A DNA stretch of 64,000 nt from JBCCXZ01 sp965228005 (GTDB taxonomy: Bacteria; Planctomycetota; Planctomycetia; Pirellulales; Lacipirellulaceae). The notes beneath the pieces are model-generated. The model was not told the DNA's origin. It did not search any database and was given only the letters and a program-made list of their open reading frames with translations. A program made the position numbers and the translations under genes. Each line of letters starts with the position of its first letter. The first letter of the stretch is position 1. The DNA is taken from assembly GCA_965228005.1 (NCBI GenBank), contig CBDDGV010000003.1, positions 1,178,001-1,242,000 on the forward strand. Direction: 5' to 3'. This document shows positions 1 through 9,310 of the stretch, one piece after another.

Positions 1-621
1 CAAGCCTCCGGCGCCAAACACCTGCACCTGGTCGACCTCGACGGCGCCCGAGAGGGCAAGCCGGTCAACGCCGGCGTCGTCCAGCGGGTCGTGGAAGCCG
101 TCGACATGCAGTGCGAACTCGGCGGAGGCGTCCGCGGCACCGAAACGGTCGAGAGGCTTCTAGCAACCGGGCTCGACCGCCTGGTCGTCGGCACATCCGC
201 GCTAAAGCGGCCCGAGTGGTTCGCGGAGACCTGCAACCAGTACCCCGGCAAGCTCGTGCTCGGGCTCGACGCCCGCGACGGCAAGGTCGCCACCGACGGC
301 TGGGAGCAAGACAGCGGCGCGGACGTGCTCACCGTCGCTGGTGAGCTCTCGGCGCTGCCGATCGCCGCGATCATTTACACCGACATCGCCACCGACGGAA
401 TGCTCGCCGGGCCCAACGTCGAAGCCATGGCCGCCATGCAGGCCGCGGTCGACGTGCCGGTCGTCGCTTCCGGCGGCGTCACCACTGCCGACGACGTCGC
501 TGCGCTTGCCGCGGCCGGCCTCGCCGGAGCCATCATCGGCCGCGCCCTCTACGAGGGCCGGATCACTATCGAGGCGGCCCTGGCCGCCGCCGGCGACGCC
601 GAACCCGCGTCGCACGCCTGA
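1..621 (+). CDS. hisA: HisA isomerase, 5' end outside the window
   Basis: Catalyses the Amadori isomerisation of ProFAR to PRFAR in histidine biosynthesis, a cytoplasmic (beta/alpha)8-barrel enzyme. The reading frame is open from base 1, giving 206 visible residues of a family usually near 240-250, so roughly 40 N-terminal residues, including the first catalytic Asp, lie outside. Seen: the early-strand LHLVDLDGA segment, the second half-barrel active-site segment YTDIATDGM, the phosphate-binding ASGGV loop, and the terminal GAIIGRALYEG segment. The next gene starts 36 nt downstream on the same strand and could share its transcript. The assignment to HisA rather than HisF rests on the DLDGA and YTDI..DGM segments. 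Confidence 0.93.
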   Translation, partial: QASGAKHLHLVDLDGAREGKPVNAGVVQRVVEAVDMQCELGGGVRGTETVERLLATGLDRLVVGTSALKRPEWFAETCNQYPGKLVLGLDARDGKVATDGWEQDSGADVLTVAGELSALPIAAIIYTDIATDGMLAGPNVEAMAAMQAAVDVPVVASGGVTTADDVAALAAAGLAGAIIGRALYEGRITIEAALAAAGDAEPASHA

Positions 622-657
622 CTCATCGTAACGCTACCGAAGGAATCTGGGGGAACC

Positions 658-2748
658 ATGGCCAAGAACGTCGCCGATATCAGGAACCTCGTTGTCTGCG
701 GCCACGGCAACACCGGCAAGACGACCCTCGTCGACACCCTGCTCACCAAGAGCGGGGCCGTGAACGGCAACCCCAGCGTCGACGCCGGCACCAGCCTCTG
801 CGACTTCGACGAAGAGGAGAAGCACCACAAGCACTCCGTCGAGTCGACCGTCGCCCACTTCGACCACGCCGGCAAGCACCTCCACGTGATCGACACGCCG
901 GGATACCCCGACCTCATCGGCCAGGTGATCGGCGCCCTGCGGGCCGTCGAAACCGCGCTCATCACCATCGACGCCCACACCGGCATCAAGGTCAACACCC
1001 GCCGCGTCTGGGAAGAGGCCGAGAAGGCTGGCTGCGGACGCATAATCGCCATCACCCGCCTCGACGCCGAGAACATCGACTTCCCCGGGCTGATCGATTC
1101 CATCAAAGAGGTCTTCGGCCCGTCCTGCACGCTGCTCAACGTGCCGCTCGGCCTGGGCGGCGACCTCCGAGGCGTCGCCAGCACGCTCGAAGTGCCCGAC
1201 GACACCGACGGCGCCGCGGTCGACCCCGCCGAGATCAACGAGCCGCTCATCGAGTCGATCATCGAGGTCGACGAAGCCACGATGGAGCGCTACTTCGAGG
1301 GCGAGATGCCCTCGCAGGAAGAGCTGGCCGCGTTGATGGTCCAGGCGATCGCGGACGGCACGCTGACCCCCATCGTGTGCCTCTCGGCCAAGAAGGACAT
1401 CGGCGTCGCGGAACTGATGGACGTGCTCGCGGCCGCGGCGCTCCCGCCGACCGCCGTCACGCGCACCGGGCAGCTCGAGGGCGATACCGTCACCCTCAAG
1501 CCCGAACCCGACGCCCCGCTCGTGGGGCAGGTCTTCAAGACCCGCATCGACCCGTTCGTCCAACGTTTGAGCTTCGTCCGCGTCTACTCGGGCACGCTCA
1601 AGAAAGACACCACCATCCACTGCAGCGGAGCCCGCAAGGGCGTGAAGATCGGCCCGCTGCTGCACGTGCAGGCCTCAGAGACCGCGCCGATCGACGACGC
1701 CGGCCCCGGCGAGATCGTCGCCATCGCCAAGGTCGAGGAGCTGCACACCGGCGTCTCGCTGGGCGACGTGGAGATGCCGCCCATCAAGTACCCCACCCCC
1801 ATGGTCGGTCTGGCCGTCGAGCCCAAGAGCCGCGGCGACGAGGCCAAGCTCTCCGGCGCCCTGCACAAGATCACCGAGGAAGACAGCACTATCCACCTTG
1901 AGCACGACGCCGAGACCAAAGAGATGGTGCTCACCGGCATGAGCGAGCTGCACCTCGGGCTCATCCAGGAGCGGCTCAAGCGACGCGACCACGTCGAGCT
2001 GGTCACGCACGAGCCGAAGATCCCCTACCGCGAGACCATCCAGTCCAACGGCGAGGGCTCCTACCGGCACAAGAAGCAGTCCGGCGGCGCCGGCCAGTTC
2101 GCCGAGGTCCACATCCGCATGTACCCGTTCCCGGAGAACACCGACCCCGACGACTTCGCGACCAAGGACCGCTTCCCGCAGCTGAAGCACAAGCACTACC
2201 ACGAGAAGTCCAACTTCCTCTGGGTCGACTCCATCGTCGGCGGCTCGATCCCCAACAACTTCATGCCCGCGGTCGAGAAGGGCTTCCTCGAGCGGCTCAA
2301 GCAGGGCGTCGTCGCCGGCTGCCCGGTGCAGAACGTCTGCGTCGAGGTGCATTTCGGCAAAGACCACCCAGTGGACAGCAACGAAACCGCCTTCAAGATC
2401 GCCAGCAGCCGGGCGTTCGCCGAGGTCTTTAAGCAGTCGAGGCCCGGCCTGCTTGAGCCGGTGGTCAACCTGCACATCACCGTCCCGGCTGACAACGTAG
2501 GCGACGTCTCCAGCGACCTCGCCGGCCGACGCGGCCAGATGGCCGGCATGGAGTCGGCCGGCGGCGGCATGACCACCGTCGAGGCCAAGGCGCCCCTGGC
2601 CGAGGTGGCCACGTACGCCCGCACCCTCTCGTCCATGACGGGGGGGCAGGGGAGCTTCTCCATGGAGTTCTCGCACTACGAGGTCGTCCCCGGCAACGTG
2701 CAGCAGCAGATCATCGCCGGCGCCAAGCTGAAGGACGAAGAAGACTGA
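658..2748 (+). CDS. Elongation factor G-like translational GTPase
   Basis: A 696-residue, five-domain EF-G-type GTPase. Seen: P-loop GHGNTGKTT at residues 15-23, G3 motif DTPGYPD at 79-85, a TRLD variant in place of the usual NKxD G4 motif, then domain II and the C-terminal domains (GGAGQFAEV and a HYEVVP segment near the end). The switch I region reads KHHKHSVEST and lacks the RGITI signature of canonical EF-G. In known families this pattern marks the second, EF-G-like paralogue found in many bacteria, not the housekeeping factor that drives translocation. A GGGGG run lies about 5 nt before the ATG. Its precise ribosomal role cannot be read from sequence. Confidence 0.9.
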   Translation: MAKNVADIRNLVVCGHGNTGKTTLVDTLLTKSGAVNGNPSVDAGTSLCDFDEEEKHHKHSVESTVAHFDHAGKHLHVIDTPGYPDLIGQVIGALRAVETALITIDAHTGIKVNTRRVWEEAEKAGCGRIIAITRLDAENIDFPGLIDSIKEVFGPSCTLLNVPLGLGGDLRGVASTLEVPDDTDGAAVDPAEINEPLIESIIEVDEATMERYFEGEMPSQEELAALMVQAIADGTLTPIVCLSAKKDIGVAELMDVLAAAALPPTAVTRTGQLEGDTVTLKPEPDAPLVGQVFKTRIDPFVQRLSFVRVYSGTLKKDTTIHCSGARKGVKIGPLLHVQASETAPIDDAGPGEIVAIAKVEELHTGVSLGDVEMPPIKYPTPMVGLAVEPKSRGDEAKLSGALHKITEEDSTIHLEHDAETKEMVLTGMSELHLGLIQERLKRRDHVELVTHEPKIPYRETIQSNGEGSYRHKKQSGGAGQFAEVHIRMYPFPENTDPDDFATKDRFPQLKHKHYHEKSNFLWVDSIVGGSIPNNFMPAVEKGFLERLKQGVVAGCPVQNVCVEVHFGKDHPVDSNETAFKIASSRAFAEVFKQSRPGLLEPVVNLHITVPADNVGDVSSDLAGRRGQMAGMESAGGGMTTVEAKAPLAEVATYARTLSSMTGGQGSFSMEFSHYEVVPGNVQQQIIAGAKLKDEED

Positions 2749-2775
2749 GGCGGCCCCGATCGGGGACGATCGGCC

Positions 2776-3165
2776 TTAGACGACGCCGCTCAGCAGAGTC
2801 GCCCGGGCGAGCTGTACCACGCCCAGCCCTGCGGCCAGCAGCACCACGTGCGTGAACAGCACCACCGACGCCGAGAAGGGGCCGGTGCGAAGCGTGAAGG
2901 CGATGACCAATACCGCCAGCAGGCCCGGAACCACAATCCACGTGAACAGCGTCCGCTCGACGCCTGCCGCGTCGTAGTAGCCCAGCAGCATCGCGTTCAC
3001 GCCGGCGCCGACCGCGACCGTGATCGCCGCCTTCCAGAACCCGGGCCGCTCGAGCGAACAGATCACGCAGGCACACTGCAACGCCCACGCGACGACGCCC
3101 CAGCAAACGGCCCCCGCCAATACCTTGGGCAGCGCCGACTCGATGTTCAAGACGAGTGCGTCCAC
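2776..3165 (-). CDS. Four-helix membrane protein of unknown function
   Basis: A 129-residue hydrophobic protein with four apparent transmembrane helices (near residues 10-32, 42-60, 72-92 and 100-122) and almost no soluble portion. A GTG start is chosen because AAAGGGG stands about 6 nt upstream and because the frame upstream runs into the kinase gene without hydrophobic sequence. It converges with the EF-G-like gene with 27 nt between the two stop codons. I do not recognise the family; the topology only says it is an integral membrane protein. It could be cotranscribed with the kinase gene upstream (gap about 160 nt). Confidence 0.6.
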   Translation of the reverse strand: MDALVLNIESALPKVLAGAVCWGVVAWALQCACVICSLERPGFWKAAITVAVGAGVNAMLLGYYDAAGVERTLFTWIVVPGLLAVLVIAFTLRTGPFSASVVLFTHVVLLAAGLGVVQLARATLLSGVV

Positions 3166-3328
3166 CTTGGACCCCTTTCGGTGAGTGCGGCCCCTGCCGC
3201 CCGCCAAAAAGGAAATGCATCCAAGCGCGGTGCTCCACATCTGAAATATACCGCCCAGGTTGTTGCGGACGGGAAACACCGCCAAAAAAAGAGTGTGGCG
3301 GCGGGGCAACAGCGAAGGCCAGAAAGCG

Positions 3329-5164
3329 CTACGGTTGAGCCCCGAGGAGATACGCCTCGACATCGACCGCCGCGGCAACGCCGCCCAGCACAACCAGCTG
3401 CACAACCGGGGCGTTGGACTCCGAGTCGCGGGCCATCGAGGCAACCACCTTCCCCTCGACCAACGCGAGCCACTCATCTGGCTGAGCCTCAAACCCGACC
3501 AGGAGATAACCGCCGGCTTCGTCCGGCGACTCCTTCCACGGGCTGAGCGCAGAACCGGCCGAGAACTCTCCGTCCTTCGCCGGACGAGTGCCGAGCTGCA
3601 CGCCCTCACGGGTGATCCGCAGCACCGCACGCGGCCGGGCGTCGTCGCGGTAGTCTTCGTGCCCGAAGTGCAGCTCAAAGGCCTCGGCCTCCTTCAGCCC
3701 CACGCCCACGCTCACGCCGAAGCAGGGCCGCTCGGCCGACATGCCGGACAGCTCGATCATCCGGACGATCGAACCCTTGCCGCGCATCGCCCCGCTGCCC
3801 ATGTCGTCCGTGAAGTTCGACCAGGTACCCCGGTGGGCGGTCCAGTCGTTGAGGTCCTCGCCATTGAACAGACTCGTGTAGACCTCGGTCCGCTTCAGCC
3901 GCGGAGCAGGCGCCGAGTCCGCCGACAACAACGCCGCCCCGGCGATACCCAAGCCAACAAGCACCGGCAGGCCAAACAACACAAGCCTGCGTCGCCGCCG
4001 GGGTCGCGATTTCTTGGCAGGGGCGCCAGCCTCGGTCGCCACATCCGTGTCGATCGAGATGCTGTCCAGCGTCTCCATCGCACCCAGGTCTTCGCCCGCG
4101 GAGACGGCCGAGCTAGCCGCGGGTTTCACCGCGCGGATCCGCTCCAGCAGCGCCTTGTAGGTGTTCACCCGCTTGGACGGGTCTTTGGCCAGCATCTCAC
4201 GGAGCAGGCCGACCGAGGCGTCGCTCACGCCTACCGGCAGCGCGTTGCCCCAGGCGTCGCTGCCCTGCAGCTTCGCCGTGAGCACCTGCCCCATGGTCTT
4301 GCCGGGGAAGGGCGGGGCGCCGGAGATCATGTGGAACACCGTCGCCCCCAGGGCGTAGATATCCGCCTCGCGGCCGACGCTGGGGTCGGAGATCTGCTCC
4401 GGAGCCATGTAGTGCGGCGTGCCCATCGAAGTGCCGCTCACCGTCAGCCGCGCCCGCTCCTCGCTCCCCGCGTCGAGCTGCACCAGCCCGAAGTCGCTCA
4501 CCTTCACCAGCGGCACGCCCGGCGGCAGCGGGTAGCCCGCCGGGGCCTCGGTCAGCAGCAGGTTCGCCGGCTTGATGTCGCGGTGCACGATGCCGTGCGA
4601 GTCCGCGTGCGCGAGCCCCGCCGCGACCTGCTCGGCCAGCGCCCAGGCGGTCGCCTCGTCCATCCGCCCGTCGAGCTTGATCTGGTCGTCCAGGTCGATC
4701 CCCTCAACCATCTCCATCGAGAGGTAGAGCCGCTCGCGGTGAGTGCCAAAGTCGTACGCCGCGACGATGTTCGGGTGCTTCAGCCGCCCGATGGCCCGTG
4801 CCTCCTGCTGGAACCGGGCCACGGCCGTGTTGCTCTCGATCCGGTGGATCGGGATCGTCTTCAGAGCGACGGTCCGGTCGAGCTTGTCCTGGTAGGCCTT
4901 GTAGACGATGCCCAGCCCGCCGTGGCCCAAGAGGCCCGTCACGCGATGACCGGGGGCCACGTCGTCTGGCTCCAACAGACCCGCCACCACGTCCGCCTGG
5001 ATAGGCTGCATCAGCCCCGACTCGATGCAGAGCGCCGAAGCCGAGACGCCCGTCCGCTTCGAGTCATCGCGGATCTTCACCGCCTGAGCAGCGTCGATCA
5101 TCCCCTCGCGCACCGCGACGCTGAGGAAGTCGGCTTCTTGGCTGCCCGCGAGGCCTTCGGCCAT
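3329..5164 (-). CDS. Membrane-anchored Ser/Thr protein kinase
   Basis: 611 residues. N-terminal about 70 residues resemble a small helical domain; the kinase domain follows with Gly-rich loop GHGGLG near 80-85, catalytic lysine at 102, HRDIKPAN at 194-201, DFG at 224-226 and APE at 254-256, so the active-site residues are intact. A basic stretch precedes a transmembrane helix at about 394-414. The extracytoplasmic tail begins with SLFNGEDLNDW, the hallmark of the DUF1080 / 3-keto-disaccharide hydrolase jelly-roll fold, suggesting that it senses or binds a carbohydrate; that role is inference. Hank's-type kinases of this layout are abundant in planctomycetes. The gene lies 23 nt downstream of a lipoprotein redoxin gene and may be cotranscribed with it. 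Confidence 0.92.
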   Translation of the reverse strand: MAEGLAGSQEADFLSVAVREGMIDAAQAVKIRDDSKRTGVSASALCIESGLMQPIQADVVAGLLEPDDVAPGHRVTGLLGHGGLGIVYKAYQDKLDRTVALKTIPIHRIESNTAVARFQQEARAIGRLKHPNIVAAYDFGTHRERLYLSMEMVEGIDLDDQIKLDGRMDEATAWALAEQVAAGLAHADSHGIVHRDIKPANLLLTEAPAGYPLPPGVPLVKVSDFGLVQLDAGSEERARLTVSGTSMGTPHYMAPEQISDPSVGREADIYALGATVFHMISGAPPFPGKTMGQVLTAKLQGSDAWGNALPVGVSDASVGLLREMLAKDPSKRVNTYKALLERIRAVKPAASSAVSAGEDLGAMETLDSISIDTDVATEAGAPAKKSRPRRRRRLVLFGLPVLVGLGIAGAALLSADSAPAPRLKRTEVYTSLFNGEDLNDWTAHRGTWSNFTDDMGSGAMRGKGSIVRMIELSGMSAERPCFGVSVGVGLKEAEAFELHFGHEDYRDDARPRAVLRITREGVQLGTRPAKDGEFSAGSALSPWKESPDEAGGYLLVGFEAQPDEWLALVEGKVVASMARDSESNAPVVQLVVLGGVAAAVDVEAYLLGAQP

Positions 5165-5187
5165 GGCCCGACGCCTTTCCGCGTTGG

Positions 5188-5865
5188 CTAGAGGGACGCT
5201 GCTGATTCGGCGCCGCCGGAGGGCTCGACTTCGTTCAGCTTGTCGAGCTCGGAGAGCATCGCCTGTACCGAGGGCCGGTCGTTGGGCGACTCGCCGACGT
5301 AGGCAAACCGCACGCCACCGGACTTGTCCAGGATGTAGGTCGAAGGCAACGCGAGCGCCGCGCTGATGTTCAGAAAGTTCACGGCCTCGAGCCCGTCGTC
5401 GAGCAGGATCGGGAACGGCACCTCGTCGACGTCTTCGTGCTCCGCGACGGCAGCCTCTTTAAACTTATCGAGCTTCTCGGTCCCGCCCGGGTACACCAGC
5501 AGCACCTCGGCGTCGCGCTCGACGAACGCGTCGTAGTTCGCCACGAGCCGCGACGACTGCGTCCGGCAGAACGGGCAGAGCATCCCCGAGAAACCCCGGG
5601 TGAACACCAGCACCACGTTCTTCTCTCCGCGGTAGTCGGATACCTTCACCCGTTCGCCGGAGGTGTCGACGAACTCCAGCTCGCCGATCTCCTCGGGCGG
5701 CTGGTTGTTGCTCTCCCCGTCGTCCCAGAACGGGCTGCTCTTCGGGGCGGCCATCGCCTCCTTCGCCATCGCACCGTCTGCTTCGCCTGCGGAAACCGGG
5801 GCGTCCGACGTGCCGCAACCGGCGAGAAAAACCGCCGCGGTCAGTGCGGCCCAGATTCGCGTCAT
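5188..5865 (-). CDS. Lipoprotein AhpC/TSA-type redoxin
   Basis: A 225-residue thioredoxin-fold protein, probably anchored outside the cytoplasmic membrane. Start chosen at the ATG giving a short signal sequence ending FLAGCG (lipobox LAGC); the frame extends further upstream but only with non-signal-like residues. After an Ala/Ser-rich linker the redoxin domain shows a CPFC active site within a GMLCPFCRTQS segment and the cis-proline region ALPSTYILDKSG. The family reduces peroxides or disulphides; CPFC favours a thiol-disulphide or Prx-Q-like activity. The substrate is unknown. Located directly upstream of the anchored kinase gene. Confidence 0.82.
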   Translation of the reverse strand: MTRIWAALTAAVFLAGCGTSDAPVSAGEADGAMAKEAMAAPKSSPFWDDGESNNQPPEEIGELEFVDTSGERVKVSDYRGEKNVVLVFTRGFSGMLCPFCRTQSSRLVANYDAFVERDAEVLLVYPGGTEKLDKFKEAAVAEHEDVDEVPFPILLDDGLEAVNFLNISAALALPSTYILDKSGGVRFAYVGESPNDRPSVQAMLSELDKLNEVEPSGGAESAASL

Positions 5866-5985
5866 CAATTTCAATCCCGTGCAGCTAAGGGTGGTTGCGT
5901 TCCACGGGATTGTATCCACCGCCGCGAGGCCGAGCAAAGCGTCCCGCGTGTGCGACATCTCACACAACAGCCCGCCGTTTCTGAG

Positions 5986-7131
5986 CTAGGGCGACCGCAG
6001 CCCCCGCAGCACGTCGATGCCGCGTTCGATCCGTTCCCGGCTCGCCGCGTAGGAGATGCGGAAGTGCGTGTCGCGGTCGCTAAAGATGCCGCCGGGGATC
6101 ACCAGCAGTTCGTGCTCAATGGCCCGCGTGACGAACTCGGTCGCCGAGGCGTACCCCTCGGGCGCCTGCGGGAACACGTAGAACGCCCCGCCGCTGTCGC
6201 CCACCTGGTAGCCCGCGTCCCGCAGCCCGCCGATCACCAGGTCGCGTCGCTCGCGGTACTCGACAACGTAGGCCGACATGTCGACGTCCATCGCCGCCAG
6301 CGCCGCCCATTGCAGCGGGTGCGGCGCGCATACAAAGGTGTACTGCTGCAGCATCGTCAGCTTGTCGATAATCGCCGCCGGGCCGTGCACGCAGCCCAGC
6401 CGCCAGCCGGTCACGCCGTAGGTCTTGCTGAAGCCGTCGACCACGATGGTCGAGTCGTTCCACGTCGCGGGGCTCGCCAGCGGGCCGTCGTAGCAGAACT
6501 CGCGGTAGATCTCGTCGGAGACCAAGGCGATGCCGTGCTGCTGGGCGAGCTCCGCAAGCGCCCGCACCTCTTCTTCCGTCGCCACCACGCCGGTGGGGTT
6601 CGACGGGCTGTTGAGCACGATCATCTTGGTGCGGTCGGTGATCGCCGCGGCGACCTTGTCGACGTCCACCCGGAAGTCGGGGTACGTGTCGATCTTCACG
6701 CTCACCCCGCCCACCATGCCGACCAGCGCCGGGTACATCACAAAGTACGGGTCGAAGTAGATCACCTCGTCGCCAGGGTCGATCAGGCACAGCATCGCCA
6801 GCACCAGCGAGCCGCTCGTGCCGCTGGTCACGAGGACGCGGCGGTCCGATTGGCCGTAGCGCTCGTCGACCTCGATCTGCAGACGCTCGCGCAGCCGCGG
6901 GATGCCTTGGGTGACGCTGTAGCCGTTCCGGTCGGCCTCGATGGCTTCGATCGCGGCCTGCTTAATCGCCTCGGGCACCGGGAAATCGGGCTGCCCGATC
7001 GAGAGGTTGATCGGTTCCTTCATCTTCGCCGCGAGGTCGAACACCTTGCGGATGCCGGAGCTGTCAAACTCCGCGGTGCGGGCGGCCAGCCACGGGTGGC
7101 CCAGAGACTCGGCGAGTGGTGAAGAAGACAT
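5986..7131 (-). CDS. Class I/II PLP-dependent aminotransferase
   Basis: 381 residues, the normal length for aspartate aminotransferase-like enzymes of fold type I. Seen: substrate-side motif LSIGQPDFPVPE near the N-terminus, the PLP-lysine segment DGFSKTYGVTGWRLG, an SPSNPTG segment that contacts PLP, and the C-terminal FRISYA with the carboxylate-binding Arg. The family transfers an amino group between an amino acid and a 2-oxoacid in the cytoplasm; the actual substrate (aspartate, alanine, aromatic or a methionine-pathway acid) cannot be told from motifs alone. The start has a free-standing ATG with MSSSPLAES following. No cotranscribed biosynthetic genes identify the pathway. Confidence 0.9.
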   Translation of the reverse strand: MSSSPLAESLGHPWLAARTAEFDSSGIRKVFDLAAKMKEPINLSIGQPDFPVPEAIKQAAIEAIEADRNGYSVTQGIPRLRERLQIEVDERYGQSDRRVLVTSGTSGSLVLAMLCLIDPGDEVIYFDPYFVMYPALVGMVGGVSVKIDTYPDFRVDVDKVAAAITDRTKMIVLNSPSNPTGVVATEEEVRALAELAQQHGIALVSDEIYREFCYDGPLASPATWNDSTIVVDGFSKTYGVTGWRLGCVHGPAAIIDKLTMLQQYTFVCAPHPLQWAALAAMDVDMSAYVVEYRERRDLVIGGLRDAGYQVGDSGGAFYVFPQAPEGYASATEFVTRAIEHELLVIPGGIFSDRDTHFRISYAASRERIERGIDVLRGLRSP

Positions 7132-7219
7132 GGTCAGCGGTCCGCCAGTGAAGTGTCGATGAGCCCCAGCCCCGTACTGCCCAGCCCCCTACTTTAAGGC
7201 GCACGGCCGCCGAAGAGAA

Positions 7220-8167
7220 TCACTCGGCCGCACGGTCCCCGATTGCGGGGTCGCCGATTGCCGGCCGGGGCAATCGGGCGGGCCACTGCACCACGGCCAC
7301 CATGGCGAGCACCCCCAGGATGGCCGCCACCTGTCTTCCGGAGAGCCACTCGTTGTCGTACTGGCCCCACGCCAAGGCGAGCACCGGGACCACGTACGTC
7401 ACCATCCCCGCGAACAGGGGGCCCTCGTTCTTGATCAGCCGGATGAACAGCAGGATGGCGATCCCCGTCCCCAGGATGCTGAGCACCGCGATCGAGCCGA
7501 TGGCCACCGGCCAGTCGTAAGGCTCCGCTGGGCCGGCCATCCCGAGGGCGCCCAGCGCAGCCGGGCTCAGCCGCACCGGCAGCAGCATCGCCGCGCCCAT
7601 CGCCAGGAACAGCGTCGTCAGCGGGGCGGCGGGCAGGCCTTCCAGCTTCCACTTCACGTAGGTGTTGCCCACCGCGTAGGAGATCGGCACGGTGAGGGCC
7701 AGCAGCAGCAGCCACGGCGAGATGCCCCGCGCCGAGCCGTCCTGCACAACGCCCGCCATGCAGACCAGCCCGCCCAGCACGCCGAACAACTGCCGACGCG
7801 TGGGGTACACGCCGAGCATGGGGATCGACACCAGGATGGTCGCCAGCGGCACCAACGCCACCATCATGCCGAAGTAGGCGTGTTCGCCAGCCTGGATCAT
7901 CACATACGGCTGCACCACAAACGGGTACACGTTCGCAAACAACGCCACCGCAGCGATGTGCGGCCAGTCGCGTCGCCGTACGCCCCACAGGCTGCGTTTC
8001 CACAGGATCATCGCCGTGAGCGTCGCGCTCCCGCCGATCAGTCGCCACAATCCGATGTCCACCGGCCCCATCGCGTGCGAGGCCCGCTCCATCAGGATGA
8101 AGCTGGCGCCCCAGATCGTGCAGATGAACAAGAACGAGGCGTACGGCATTCGGGGGGAGTCACTCAA
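7220..8167 (-). CDS. DMT-superfamily (EamA) permease
   Basis: 315 residues with about ten hydrophobic helices in two repeated halves, which is the standard EamA layout. The N-terminal segment IWGASFILMERAS and the second-half segment TYVVPVLALAWGQ match the conserved first and last parts of EamA repeats. Members export amino acids or other metabolites, or take up small solutes, using ion gradients; the substrate here is unknown. The C-terminus carries a short Pro/Ala-rich cytoplasmic tail. It follows the aminotransferase gene's promoter side with an 88-nt gap and lies downstream of the three-gene envelope cluster. Confidence 0.85.
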   Translation of the reverse strand: MSDSPRMPYASFLFICTIWGASFILMERASHAMGPVDIGLWRLIGGSATLTAMILWKRSLWGVRRRDWPHIAAVALFANVYPFVVQPYVMIQAGEHAYFGMMVALVPLATILVSIPMLGVYPTRRQLFGVLGGLVCMAGVVQDGSARGISPWLLLLALTVPISYAVGNTYVKWKLEGLPAAPLTTLFLAMGAAMLLPVRLSPAALGALGMAGPAEPYDWPVAIGSIAVLSILGTGIAILLFIRLIKNEGPLFAGMVTYVVPVLALAWGQYDNEWLSGRQVAAILGVLAMVAVVQWPARLPRPAIGDPAIGDRAAE

Positions 8168-8257
8168 GGAGGGCGGGGCACGACCAGCACCGCAGTCTAC
8201 GGCCTGGCGCCCACAGACTCCAACCCCCGCAAGCCGGTTAGCTTTGTCACAGGCGCC

Positions 8258-9310
8258 TTAGCGAACCCGGCAGGTGAACCGCAGCACGCCGCCCTCGCCC
8301 GGCTTGACGGGGTCGCGGATTTCCCACCGCAGCACCAGCGACCCCCGGCCGTTGGCCCGCGTTTTGAACTCCGCGGGGACGCTCGACTTCTGCGAGCCCT
8401 CGACGTACTCCAGACGGGTCGTGAGGTTGTCGACGATCGTGACGTTCCCCATCGTCCGGTCGCCGATGTTGTCGAACCGCAGCGTGAACTCGATCTCCTC
8501 GCCCGGCAGGGCCGAGCCGCAGGAGGCCAGCTTCACCAGCCGCAGCTTCGGCGAGTTCGGTTCTTCGAGGTGGTAGATCGTGCCCGGCGTCGCTTCGCTG
8601 ACGAGCGCGACCGCCTGGTCGTTGTCGATCGTGATCTGCACCGCCTGGTCGCCCGCCCACGAGACCGCGGCCAGGCTGAGCCGCCCGATGACGGCCCGCT
8701 CTTCCAGTGAGATCTCGCCGGCCCGGACGATCTGCAAGTGCGCGTGCGGCGAGTCGACGCCGATCGCCTCGATCAAGGCGAGGTCGCGGTCCAACTCACC
8801 CGGCTGCTGGCGCAGCTTGGCGAGGTTCGGCAGGTCTTCGGCGCGGTGGATCGTCGGCTCGACCAACGCGAGCGATCCCGCGGGCTCTTCGGTCTCGTCG
8901 ATGCGAGCCAGCTCCACGGGGTCGGTGTAGCCGCGGGGCTGGGCGATGTTGGCGTACTCGCCGGGGTCGACCACGCGACGCACCACCGCGAACCGGGGGG
9001 CGTAGATGCACACCCGATTGCTGGGGGTCACCAGCACGCGTCCGTCGACCGTGTCGTAGTGCGCGATCGTGTCTTCCTGCTCCAGCCCGTCGATGGTCCA
9101 GTCCGCCCGCACGCCGACCGGCAGGCCGGCGTCGCCGCCGTCGCACAGGTACTCGTCGCCGGGGCCGATCACCGCGCAGTCCGGGCCGCAGCCGCACTCG
9201 GCGCCGTCGGCCGGTTGGCACGCGGAGAGGATCGCTACCGCCGTGCCCACCACCAGCAGCCGGAGCCAGCTGGGCGCGACCGTTCTGTATTCAGAGTTCG
9301 ATCGGCTCAC
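8258..9310 (-). CDS. Secreted DUF11-type lipoprotein
   Basis: 350 residues. The N-terminus has a hydrophobic signal (LLVVGTAVAILSAC) with a lipobox-like LSAC, followed by a Cys-rich stretch ECGCGPDC. The C-terminal 90 residues (from GSALPGEEIEFTLRF to GGVLRFTCRVR) fit the DUF11 / OmcB-like conserved repeat, a beta-sandwich found in cell-envelope proteins. Function is structural or adhesive by analogy, not shown. Its ATG overlaps the stop of the upstream gene by 4 nt (ATGA), so the two are translationally coupled, and a third related envelope gene lies above. Probably an outer-membrane or periplasm-facing protein. Confidence 0.78.
   Translation of the reverse strand: MSRSNSEYRTVAPSWLRLLVVGTAVAILSACQPADGAECGCGPDCAVIGPGDEYLCDGGDAGLPVGVRADWTIDGLEQEDTIAHYDTVDGRVLVTPSNRVCIYAPRFAVVRRVVDPGEYANIAQPRGYTDPVELARIDETEEPAGSLALVEPTIHRAEDLPNLAKLRQQPGELDRDLALIEAIGVDSPHAHLQIVRAGEISLEERAVIGRLSLAAVSWAGDQAVQITIDNDQAVALVSEATPGTIYHLEEPNSPKLRLVKLASCGSALPGEEIEFTLRFDNIGDRTMGNVTIVDNLTTRLEYVEGSQKSSVPAEFKTRANGRGSLVLRWEIRDPVKPGEGGVLRFTCRVR

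Noticed and set aside
3240..3320. A-rich segment with CCGCC / GGCGG arms as terminator of the kinase gene
   Set aside because: The T-run lies in the loop and not after the stem, so it does not fit a rho-independent terminator.
3260..5191. Plus-strand frame opposite the anchored kinase gene
   Set aside because: Kinase motifs are complete on the other strand; this frame has no domain and no ribosome site.
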